Positions 23,380 to 30,210 of a stretch of 64,000 nt of DNA are shown one piece after another. How positions within the stretch are numbered: position 1 is the stretch's first letter; the number at the start of each line of letters is the position of its first letter. This DNA comes from Bacteroides ihuae (lineage in GTDB: Bacteria; Bacteroidota; Bacteroidia; Bacteroidales; Bacteroidaceae): assembly GCF_900104585.1 (NCBI RefSeq), contig NZ_FNVX01000003.1, positions 1-64,000 on the forward strand, in the 5' to 3' direction. A program made the position numbers and the translations under genes. The notes beneath the pieces were generated by a model. That model saw nothing but the letters and a program-made list of their open reading frames with translations, did no database searches and was not told the origin of the DNA.

Positions 23380-23778
23380 TTATACTGATTGTATGACTAA
23401 TTGTAATTCTTTTGCCAGATTAATCGATTTGCGGCTTGTGTCTGACGAAATGCGGATATCTTTGTAGTCTGAATCTTCTCTGGTTAGCTTTAAATCTCTG
23501 ATCTTGCGTCTAAAGTCATTGCCGTCATTGGTACCTCTCTTGTTGTTAACCATCAACTTCATTTTTTCGATTAAGTATTGATGTGTATTGCCTCTGTAGG
23601 AGCTACTGGCTTCTATAGCCTGTTGTTCTAAGCTGATGCCGTTTTTGCATAGTGTATGCTTTATTAGTTGTAAGCATGCATAGTATGCCGGATGGCAAAC
23701 ACTATCATAATGGTTTTCTTTATACAACAATTCCGCTGCGCTAATGTTTAAGTTTGATTTATCGGATAAAGCGGACAT
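23380..23778 (-). CDS. HEPN-domain protein (candidate toxin / RNase)
   Basis: About 132 residues from ATG 23778 (MSALSDKSNLN). The longer frame to 23814 would begin inside the -7 promoter box, so it is rejected. The all-helical pattern 'ISAAELLYKENHYDSVCHPAYYACLQLIKHTL' (helix 1-2 of HEPN, YYACxxxxK), 'SSYRGNTHQYLIEKM' (Arg/His motif region) and 'RKIRDLKLTREDSDYKDIRIS' (the R..ADY-like helix) identify a HEPN domain. HEPN proteins are commonly RNase toxins; the motif here is R-x3-H rather than the classic R-x4-6-H, so catalysis is uncertain. It is first in the three-gene operon HEPN / unknown / SecB-like. Confidence 0.7.
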   Translation of the reverse strand: MSALSDKSNLNISAAELLYKENHYDSVCHPAYYACLQLIKHTLCKNGISLEQQAIEASSSYRGNTHQYLIEKMKLMVNNKRGTNDGNDFRRKIRDLKLTREDSDYKDIRISSDTSRKSINLAKELQLVIQSV

Positions 23779-23811
23779 GTATGTTGTGCTATTGATTATT
23801 TTTTTAATCCA

Positions 23812-23841
23812 CAAAAGTAGTTATTATTGTTGTATTTGCAA
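23812..23841 (-). promoter_or_regulatory. Promoter of the HEPN operon
   Basis: On the minus strand TTG (23841-23839), 19 nt, then TACTTTTG (23819-23812) match the Bacteroides -33/-7 pattern. The start would fall near 23806, giving a leader of about 28 nt to the ATG at 23778. Confidence 0.6.
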
Positions 23842-23888
23842 TAACGATGCAAGTGTTTTCTTCCTTTTTTTCATTCATCGGCCTGCAA

Positions 23889-23965
23889 CCAAATAAGTCG
23901 CCTTGATCACTAAATATTGCTCGTGTATGAAAGCGTTATGTTGCCTGAACGTTTATCAAATGACT
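23889..23965 (+). repeat. Array B': shortened copy of array B (2 degenerate units)
   Basis: Starts with CCAAATAAGTCGCC and GATCACTAAATATTGC and ends with CGTTTATCAAATGACT, as array B does. Between them are only two units, CGTGTATG (23922) and CCTGAACG (23944), again 22 nt apart. It lacks exactly 44 nt relative to array B. With B it brackets the FemAB and HEPN/SecB genes in direct orientation. Confidence 0.85.
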
Positions 23966-24072
23966 TGTTTTTCACTGTTTTTCGACGATGTATTATCCCT
24001 TTTTAGGCATTGTCGATTGCTCCTTAGTGAGCGATTGCGCCAAAGGTTCGATAGATGACGTTTGGATAAAGA

Positions 24073-24101
24073 TTGTTCGTCTGTTTTTTTTTGTAACTTT
24101 G
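24073..24101 (+). promoter_or_regulatory. Promoter of the EamA transporter gene
   Basis: TTG (24073-24075), 18 nt, TAACTTTG (24094-24101): a good Bacteroides promoter, with the ATG 18 nt further on at 24119. Confidence 0.6.
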
Positions 24102-24118
24102 CGCCAAAATAGAACAAA

Positions 24119-25048
24119 ATGCAATATTTTGGCGAGGTACTCTCAATCGGTGTAGCTGTTTCGTGGACAGCAACTGCTCTTTTTTCCGAAGTAGCGAGCA
24201 AACGACTTGGCTCATTGCAACTAAATGTGATTCGCATGTCGCTCTCCATACTCATGCTGGGCGCCACTTTATGGTGGTTTACCGGAGTTCCTTACCCCAC
24301 TTATGCCGATGGAGCAACTTGGTTCTGGCTCTCGCTTTCTGGCTTTGTTGGTTATGTTTTGGGCGATTATTGCCTTTTCAATTCCTATATTTTAATTGGT
24401 TCCCGTTTCGGCCAACTGTTTATGACGCTGGCCCCCATTTCTGCGGCTATCTCCGGCTGGGTAATATTGGGAGAGAAACTCTCCTTGCAAACAGTGGTAG
24501 GGATGCTTATCACGCTCGCAGGAATTGGCTTGTCCGTGTTGAGTAGAGGAACCACTCATCGAATCGGTCTCAAGCTGCCATTGAAAGGCGTGTTGTTTGG
24601 TGTTGGAGCCGGTGTTGGGCAAGGCATCGGACTGGTGTTGAGCAAGGTCGGGATGAACTATTATGAGATCTCTATTCCGGCAAACATGACGAATGTTTCC
24701 GATTTGTTGCCTTTTGCTTCCACCTTTATTCGTGCCATTACAGGCGGACTTGGCTTCTTGGCTGTGATGTGGCTTCGCAATCAATTTCACACAATGCCCG
24801 TGGCCGTTCGTGATGGAAAAGGGATGAAAGCTGCTTTGGGCGCTACCATCTTCGGTCCCTTTATTGGCGTTTCAGTTTCGTTGATGGCTGTGCAATACAC
24901 TGAGGCTGGCATCGCTTCTACCTTGATGGCGCTTACTCCCATATTTATTCTATGGCCCTCTCACTTTATCTTTAAGCAGAAGATTACTGCAAGAGAGGTG
25001 ATCGGAGCAATTATCAGTGTGATTGGCGTATCGCTGTTCTTTATCTAA
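24119..25048 (+). CDS. DMT superfamily transporter (EamA)
   Basis: 309 residues, ten hydrophobic segments arranged as two EamA repeats. The first repeat ends in 'LITLAGIGLSVLS' around residue 140 and the second in 'VIGAIISVIGVSLFFI' at the C-terminus. 'LFMTLAPISAAISGWVILGEKLSLQTVVGMLITLAGI' and 'IASTLMALTPIFILWPSHFIFKQKITAREVIGAIISVIGVS' are the typical repeat signatures. It is probably an exporter of metabolites or amino acids; substrate unknown. Stands alone with its own promoter. Confidence 0.9.
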   Translation: MQYFGEVLSIGVAVSWTATALFSEVASKRLGSLQLNVIRMSLSILMLGATLWWFTGVPYPTYADGATWFWLSLSGFVGYVLGDYCLFNSYILIGSRFGQLFMTLAPISAAISGWVILGEKLSLQTVVGMLITLAGIGLSVLSRGTTHRIGLKLPLKGVLFGVGAGVGQGIGLVLSKVGMNYYEISIPANMTNVSDLLPFASTFIRAITGGLGFLAVMWLRNQFHTMPVAVRDGKGMKAALGATIFGPFIGVSVSLMAVQYTEAGIASTLMALTPIFILWPSHFIFKQKITAREVIGAIISVIGVSLFFI

Positions 25049-25167
25049 ATCAGTATCCATCGCCTTTTTTGAATCATAAAATCTGTGATCCTATGGTTCG
25101 CTGCTTTTTAGCGGAATTGTTATTTTCTACTGAATGTGGTGAAAGAAAATATTTTTCTTTCATTTGT

Positions 25168-25198
25168 TTTGTTAGTTAGGGCTAACTAACTATATTTG
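25168..25198 (+). promoter_or_regulatory. marR-ATPase promoter with MarR-type operator
   Basis: TTTG (25168-25171), 19 nt, TATATTTG (25191-25198) is an ideal Bacteroides promoter. The spacer holds a perfect 20-bp inverted repeat, GTTAGTTAGGGCTAACTAAC (25171-25190). This size and position fit autorepression by the MarR protein encoded at 25225. Confidence 0.75.
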
Positions 25199-25224
25199 TG
25201 CCATATTTCTAATGAAGATGTTAT

Positions 25225-25659
25225 ATGAACAATAAAATTAAAGACGATATTGCTCGTTTCTCCAGACTCATTTCCGAAGCCGAAGAGGAGGCAAAGGATC
25301 ATTGTGATATTAAGGATTTGACTTCAACCCAAATCAATTACCTGGAAACGATTCAGGAGTTAGATAATCCAAGTATTACTGAGCTATCTGCTGCTTTGGG
25401 ACTGAAAAAGCCTTCTGTGACGATTGTTATCGACCGTCTCATCACGAAGGGGTGCGTTTACAAAGTACATTCGGATGCTGATAGACGAAGTTCACACTTG
25501 CATCTGACTGACGTGGGAAAACAAATCAATAAGCGACATGATTATGCACATGACTCTTTAGTGGAATTGGTTGCTCGAAAACTCAACAAGGACGAGCTGG
25601 ATACTTTTGCTACGTTATTGAATAAAATTATAGCTTCTTCAAAAAGAATAAAAGACTGA
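25225..25659 (+). CDS. MarR family transcriptional regulator
   Basis: 144 residues with the MarR winged helix: 'LTSTQINYLETIQELDNPSITELSAALGLKKPSVTIVIDRLITKGCVYKVHSDADRRSSHLHLTDVGKQI' (recognition helix LKKPSVTIVIDRL, wing DRRSSHLHLT). Helical dimerisation segments lie at both ends. Only 4 bp separate it from the P-type ATPase gene, and a perfect palindrome sits in its promoter spacer, so it most likely autoregulates and controls the pump in response to an unknown ligand or metal. Confidence 0.92.
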   Translation: MNNKIKDDIARFSRLISEAEEEAKDHCDIKDLTSTQINYLETIQELDNPSITELSAALGLKKPSVTIVIDRLITKGCVYKVHSDADRRSSHLHLTDVGKQINKRHDYAHDSLVELVARKLNKDELDTFATLLNKIIASSKRIKD

Positions 25660-25663
25660 CCGT

Positions 25664-28207
25664 ATGAAAAAAATGACAAATGACTCGGACTTTTCGGGTC
25701 TTACCTCTGAGGAGGTAGCGGATAGAATTGCCAAAAATGGATATAATGAATTACAAGGAAGTAGCTCACGGAACTTCTGGATGATTATATTCGGGGTGAT
25801 AAAAGAACCGATGTTTTTGTTGCTGGTGGCTTGCGGCACGCTCTATATGATTCTTGGAGATATTGAAGAGGGAATTATGCTTTTGGGGTTTGTCTTCGTG
25901 GTGATGGGCATTGAGTTCAATCAGGAACGGAAAAGTGAAAAGGCTTTGGACGCTCTGAAAGACTTGGCTAGTCCGCGTGCTCTGGTCATTCGCGAAAAGA
26001 TAGAGAAGCGTATTCCCGGTCGTGAGGTGGTTTGCGATGATCTCTTAGTTTTACAAGAAGGAGATAGAATACCGGCCGATGCAACTGTAATAAAAAGCGT
26101 TAGTCTGCTGGTCGACGAGTCTTTGCTGACAGGCGAATCTGTGCCGGTGCGCAAACACGATTGGGCGGGAGAGGATGAAGATATTCAACCCGGAGGTGAT
26201 GATCAACCCTTCGTTTATTCCGGTTCGATGGTTGTGCAGGGTAATGGCATCGCCAGAGTGTCTCACACAGGGATGGACACGCAAATAGGGAAAATCGGCA
26301 AAGCTATCAAAGAGGTGAAAGAGTCTCCAACCAAACTAAAGGTAGAGATAGAAACGTTGGTCAAACGCCTTACGATAACAGGGGTTGGATTGTGTTTATT
26401 GGTCATAGCCATTTATACAATCACACGAGGAGAATTGTTAAAAGGTTTCTTGGCCGGTATTACGTTGGCCATGGCCATGTTGCCGGAAGAATTTCCTGTT
26501 GTGTTGACTATCTTTATGGCCGTTGGAGCGTGGCGAATTTCAAAGAAACACGTGCTAACCCGTAAACCTTCTGCTATTGAAACATTGGGCTCTGCAACGG
26601 TGCTTTGTACCGATAAAACGGGAACGTTGACCGAAAACAAAATGAAGGTTGCCAAGATATATAATAAGGAGAATTTTTGGGTTTCTAAAGACGCAAATGA
26701 GTTTCCCGAACAGTATCACAATATCATCGAATACGGGATACTTTCGAGTCAGACAAATCCGTTTGATCCAATGGAAAAGGCGATTGGCGGCATTGGCGAA
26801 CTGTTCTTGAAAGGCACTGAGCACTTGCATCACGACTGGGAAATGGTGAAGGAATATTCGCTTTCCAGAGAGTTGCTTGCCATGTCGAGAGTGTTTCGCA
26901 ACAAAGAAACCAACGAGCTGCTTATCGCTGCTAAAGGTGCGCCCGAAGCTATCTTTGATCTTTGTCACCTTGACACCGAAATGCAAGCAAAATATGCTAC
27001 TGCCGTTCAGGCGATGGCATCGGAGGGCTTACGTGTATTGGGCGTTTCCAAATCGAGTATCTCTGAAGACCGATTGCCTGATGCGCAACATGACTTTGAC
27101 TTTGAGTTTGTGGGACTTATCGGACTTTCTGACCCGATACGTAAAGAGGTGCCAACTGCCGTTAAAGAGTGTCATAAGGCGGGAATCAGAGTAATAATGA
27201 TTACAGGTGACTATCCTGTTACGGCTCAAAACATCGCTCGTGAAATCGGTTTGCAGAACTATCAGCAATGCATTACAGGTAGCGAACTTGCTGCTATGGA
27301 TGAAAAGGAACTGAGTGAGAAGATTAAAACGGTTAATGTGTTTGCCCGAGTGATTCCCGAACAGAAACTAAAGATCGTCAATGCGCTGAAGCATAATAAT
27401 GAGGTGGTGGCTATGACGGGCGACGGAGTCAATGACGCTCCAGCCCTAAAAGCAGCCAACATAGGCATAGCAATGGGCGAAAAGGGAACAGATGTGGCGA
27501 GAGAATCTTCGGCACTTGTGTTGATGGATGATAATTTCGGCTCTATTGTTGGAGCCATTAAGATGGGGCGTCGGATATTCGACAATCTTCAAAAGGCGTT
27601 GGGTTATATCTTTGCAATCCATGTTCCGATTGCGGGACTCTCCCTGATCCCTGTTTTCTTTGCAGACCTGCCTTTGATTTTATGGCCGGTTCACGTGGTC
27701 TTTATGGAACTGATCATCGATCCCGCTTGTTCCATCATATTCGAGGCTGAGAGAGCCGAGAAGAATGTAATGTCTCGACCTCCACGAAAAGTGGATGAAC
27801 CTTTTTTCGGTCCTAGTAAAATCTTGTTGAGTTGTTTTCAGGGCATATGGGTGTTGATCGCTACATTAGCAATGTATTTTGTTACCTTAGAGCTCGGTTA
27901 CACTATTGGAGAAGTGAGAGCGATGACTTTTACAGCACTGATAGTGGCCAATATCTTAACGATACTGACAAATCGCTCTTGGAGCGAATCCATTTTCACG
28001 ATTATTCGTACCCCCAATCCAACGGTCAAATGGGTCGCAGGATCAGCCGCTCTATTCATTTTATTGATTTTGAATATACCCTTTTTGCAACGGCTTTTTC
28101 AATTTTCACCACTTACCATTTGGGAGGTGCTAGTTGCCTTGCTTGTGGGCATCAGCACAATAACTTGGTTTGAGCTTTATAAGTTTTTCAAACTAAGAAA
28201 ACTCTAA
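25664..28207 (+). CDS. Cation-translocating P-type ATPase (P2-like)
   Basis: 847 residues. An N-terminal cation-ATPase domain ('FSGLTSEEVADRIAKNGYNEL'), the actuator loop 'LLVDESLLTGESVPVRK', transmembrane 'MLPEEFPVVLTIFMAVGAWRI' (PEEFP in place of the usual PEGLP), phosphorylation site 'CTDKTGTLTENKM' with Asp at about residue 317, hinge 'MTGDGVNDAPALKAANIGIAMG', and C-terminal helices. No heavy-metal-binding domain is present. The pattern resembles Ca2+-type pumps, but the altered PEGLP motif leaves the ion open. Cotranscribed with the MarR gene 4 bp upstream. Confidence 0.93.
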   Translation: MKKMTNDSDFSGLTSEEVADRIAKNGYNELQGSSSRNFWMIIFGVIKEPMFLLLVACGTLYMILGDIEEGIMLLGFVFVVMGIEFNQERKSEKALDALKDLASPRALVIREKIEKRIPGREVVCDDLLVLQEGDRIPADATVIKSVSLLVDESLLTGESVPVRKHDWAGEDEDIQPGGDDQPFVYSGSMVVQGNGIARVSHTGMDTQIGKIGKAIKEVKESPTKLKVEIETLVKRLTITGVGLCLLVIAIYTITRGELLKGFLAGITLAMAMLPEEFPVVLTIFMAVGAWRISKKHVLTRKPSAIETLGSATVLCTDKTGTLTENKMKVAKIYNKENFWVSKDANEFPEQYHNIIEYGILSSQTNPFDPMEKAIGGIGELFLKGTEHLHHDWEMVKEYSLSRELLAMSRVFRNKETNELLIAAKGAPEAIFDLCHLDTEMQAKYATAVQAMASEGLRVLGVSKSSISEDRLPDAQHDFDFEFVGLIGLSDPIRKEVPTAVKECHKAGIRVIMITGDYPVTAQNIAREIGLQNYQQCITGSELAAMDEKELSEKIKTVNVFARVIPEQKLKIVNALKHNNEVVAMTGDGVNDAPALKAANIGIAMGEKGTDVARESSALVLMDDNFGSIVGAIKMGRRIFDNLQKALGYIFAIHVPIAGLSLIPVFFADLPLILWPVHVVFMELIIDPACSIIFEAERAEKNVMSRPPRKVDEPFFGPSKILLSCFQGIWVLIATLAMYFVTLELGYTIGEVRAMTFTALIVANILTILTNRSWSESIFTIIRTPNPTVKWVAGSAALFILLILNIPFLQRLFQFSPLTIWEVLVALLVGISTITWFELYKFFKLRKL

Positions 28208-28287
28208 CGCTGTTCATTATGAACAAGTTGGCCCATCAGTATGTTACATGATATAAATTTAGTATTTACTTAAAAAAATAATATATC

Positions 28288-28944
28288 ATGAAGTTTTTTA
28301 TTGATACTGCCAATTTAGACCAGATACGTGAAGCTCATGATCTGGGTGTTTTGGACGGGGTTACGACAAACCCTTCATTAATGGCCAAAGAAGGCATCAA
28401 AGGTACTGAAAACCAACGTGCTCATTACGTAGAAATATGTAACATTGTGCAGGCTGATGTGAGTGCCGAAGTGATTGCAACCGATTATGAGGGAATGATT
28501 CGTGAAGGAAGTGAGCTCGCAGCTCTGAATCCTCACATTGTAGTGAAAATACCTTGCATCGCTGAGGGTATTAAGGCGATTAAATACTTTTCGGACAAAG
28601 GAATCCGTACCAATTGTACATTAATCTTCTCTGTTGGTCAGGCACTGCTTGCTGCCAAAGCCGGAGCTACTTATGTGTCTCCTTTTGTGGGCCGACTGGA
28701 TGATATTGGAGAAGATGGCGTTGTGCTTGTGGGACAAATTGTGGAAATGTTCCGCTATTATGGTTACCAGACACAAGTGCTTGCTGCCTCTATCCGAAAT
28801 ACGAAGCACATCCTAGCGTGTGTGGAAGTAGGTGCCGATGTGGCTACTTGTCCGCTGAGCGCCATTAAAGGTTTGTTGAATCACCCACTAACAACTTCAG
28901 GATTGAAAACCTTTTTAGAAGATTATCATAAAGTGAACGGTTAA
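28288..28944 (+). CDS. fsa: Fructose-6-phosphate aldolase / transaldolase-like (TalC/FSA)
   Basis: 218 residues, the short transaldolase family. 'MKFFIDTANLDQIREAHDLGVLDGVTTNPSLMAKEG' at the N-terminus, the Schiff-base lysine in 'HIVVKIPCIAEGIKAIK', 'TNCTLIFSVGQALLAAKAGATYVSPFVGRLDDIGEDG', and 'QVLAASIRNTKHILACVEVGADVATCPL'. It is either an FSA aldolase or a small transaldolase acting in the pentose phosphate pathway; sequence alone does not decide. Single gene with terminator. Confidence 0.92.
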   Translation: MKFFIDTANLDQIREAHDLGVLDGVTTNPSLMAKEGIKGTENQRAHYVEICNIVQADVSAEVIATDYEGMIREGSELAALNPHIVVKIPCIAEGIKAIKYFSDKGIRTNCTLIFSVGQALLAAKAGATYVSPFVGRLDDIGEDGVVLVGQIVEMFRYYGYQTQVLAASIRNTKHILACVEVGADVATCPLSAIKGLLNHPLTTSGLKTFLEDYHKVNG

Positions 28945-29006
28945 TTTTCAGCATTATTTCTTGCTAGAAAAACGTGTTTCTTTAAAGAAAATATAAGTTA
29001 AATAGG

Positions 29007-29043
29007 AAAACCGGCGTTATTTTTTTAACCGTCGGTTTTTTAT
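29007..29043 (+). terminator. Terminator of the aldolase gene
   Basis: AAAACCGGCG (29007-29016) pairs with CGTCGGTTTT (one G-U) around 29030-29039 and runs into a T tract. Confidence 0.75.
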
Positions 29044-29083
29044 AATTCTAGATCTTTTCCTCTTCTTTTAAGTAATGATAGTT

Positions 29084-30028
29084 ATGAAAAAACTTTTTCT
29101 TGCTTTATTTGTAGCAATAGCTGTTTCGGCTACTGCCGGTAAACCGGTGTTGAAATTCACCAATGAAAGCTTTAAAATAGTGCAGTTTACTGATGTTCAT
29201 TGGAACACAGCTGATAAAAATAAACTGAAGAACGACAGCACATTAGCGGTAATCCGTGCCGTGCTGGATGCTGAGAAACCTGATTTGGTCATCTTTACGG
29301 GAGATGTGGTCGTTTCCAAAGGCGTCCTTCAGGGCTGGGATGATCTGCTTGTTCCGATAGAAGAACGAAAGTTGCCGTTTGCTGTGACGTTTGGTAATCA
29401 CGATACGGAGACTGATTTGCCGAAAGAACAAATCTTGCAGCATTTAATGAAGAACCCTTATAACCTAACCACGGATGCAGGAAAGGGTGTTGATGGAGTA
29501 GGAAATTGTGTGTTGCCCATACTCGATTCTACCGGCAAAGCGCCTGCATGGGATCTGTTTCTTTTAGACTCTCATGCTTATACTAATGACTCCACGGTGG
29601 GTTATTATGACTGGGTGAAGAGAAGTCAGATAGACTGGTATGTTGATCAAAGCAACAAAATAAAAGCGAAAGCGGGTAAGGTTGTTCCTGCATTGGCTTT
29701 TTTCCATATCCCTGTACCCGAGTATGAATATGTGCGTTTGCTGCCGACAACACCGGGCAACAAAACAGAGAAAGTATGTTCTCCATTGCTAAATAGTGGA
29801 TTGTTCTTTGCTTTCGTTCAGCAGAAAGATGTGAAAGCTACTTTTGCGGGACATGATCATAATAATGATTTTGTTGCCACGCTAGCAGGAATCCGTCTGT
29901 GTTATGGTCGCAAAACGGGCTTTGCCTCTTATGGCTCATTGGAGCGTGGCGGGCGAGTGATTGTGATAAAGCAAGATGGAGAAATGGACACGTATGTTCG
30001 TACTGCTACAGGCGTATATTTGCCATAA
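29084..30028 (+). CDS. Exported metallophosphoesterase (calcineurin-like)
   Basis: About 314 residues from the ATG at 29084, chosen because it puts MKKLF at the head of the signal peptide (LFLALFVAIAVSATA); an ATG three codons earlier is possible. Metal-ligand motifs appear in order: 'QFTDVHWN' (DxH), 'VIFTGDVV' (GD), 'VTFGNHDTE' (GNHD), 'LAFFHIPVPE' (His) and 'FAGHDHNNDF' (GHDH). This is the purple-acid-phosphatase / Icc-like group, with a periplasmic substrate unknown. Single gene between terminators. Confidence 0.9.
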   Translation: MKKLFLALFVAIAVSATAGKPVLKFTNESFKIVQFTDVHWNTADKNKLKNDSTLAVIRAVLDAEKPDLVIFTGDVVVSKGVLQGWDDLLVPIEERKLPFAVTFGNHDTETDLPKEQILQHLMKNPYNLTTDAGKGVDGVGNCVLPILDSTGKAPAWDLFLLDSHAYTNDSTVGYYDWVKRSQIDWYVDQSNKIKAKAGKVVPALAFFHIPVPEYEYVRLLPTTPGNKTEKVCSPLLNSGLFFAFVQQKDVKATFAGHDHNNDFVATLAGIRLCYGRKTGFASYGSLERGGRVIVIKQDGEMDTYVRTATGVYLP

Positions 30029-30070
30029 GAGAAGTACGCTTCTACAAGAATCTCAGATTAAACGATAGGT

Positions 30071-30101
30071 AAAGGGGAAAGTTTCGACTTTCCCCTTTTT
30101 T
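30071..30101 (+). terminator. Terminator of the phosphoesterase gene
   Basis: AAAGGGGAAAG (30071-30081) and CTTTCCCCTTT form an 11-bp stem with a 6-nt loop, followed by TTTTT. Confidence 0.9.
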
Positions 30102-30166
30102 GCGTGTACTGTTCAAAATTACACTAACTATTGTTGTTTTTCTACCACCAAATAGCCCCGTTTTCC

Positions 30167-30174
30167 TATCTTTG
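30167..30174 (+). promoter_or_regulatory. -7 promoter element of the GH92-GH28 operon
   Basis: TATCTTTG matches TAnnTTTG, 36 nt before the ATG at 30211. No clear -33 match. Confidence 0.4.
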
Positions 30175-30210
30175 CCTTGTTTGAATCTAGTACTTTAAAA
30201 TTAGAATGAA

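Noticed and set aside
23779..23814. Twelve-residue longer start for the HEPN gene
   Set aside because: That codon lies within the -7 element of the promoter, so it would not be in the transcript.
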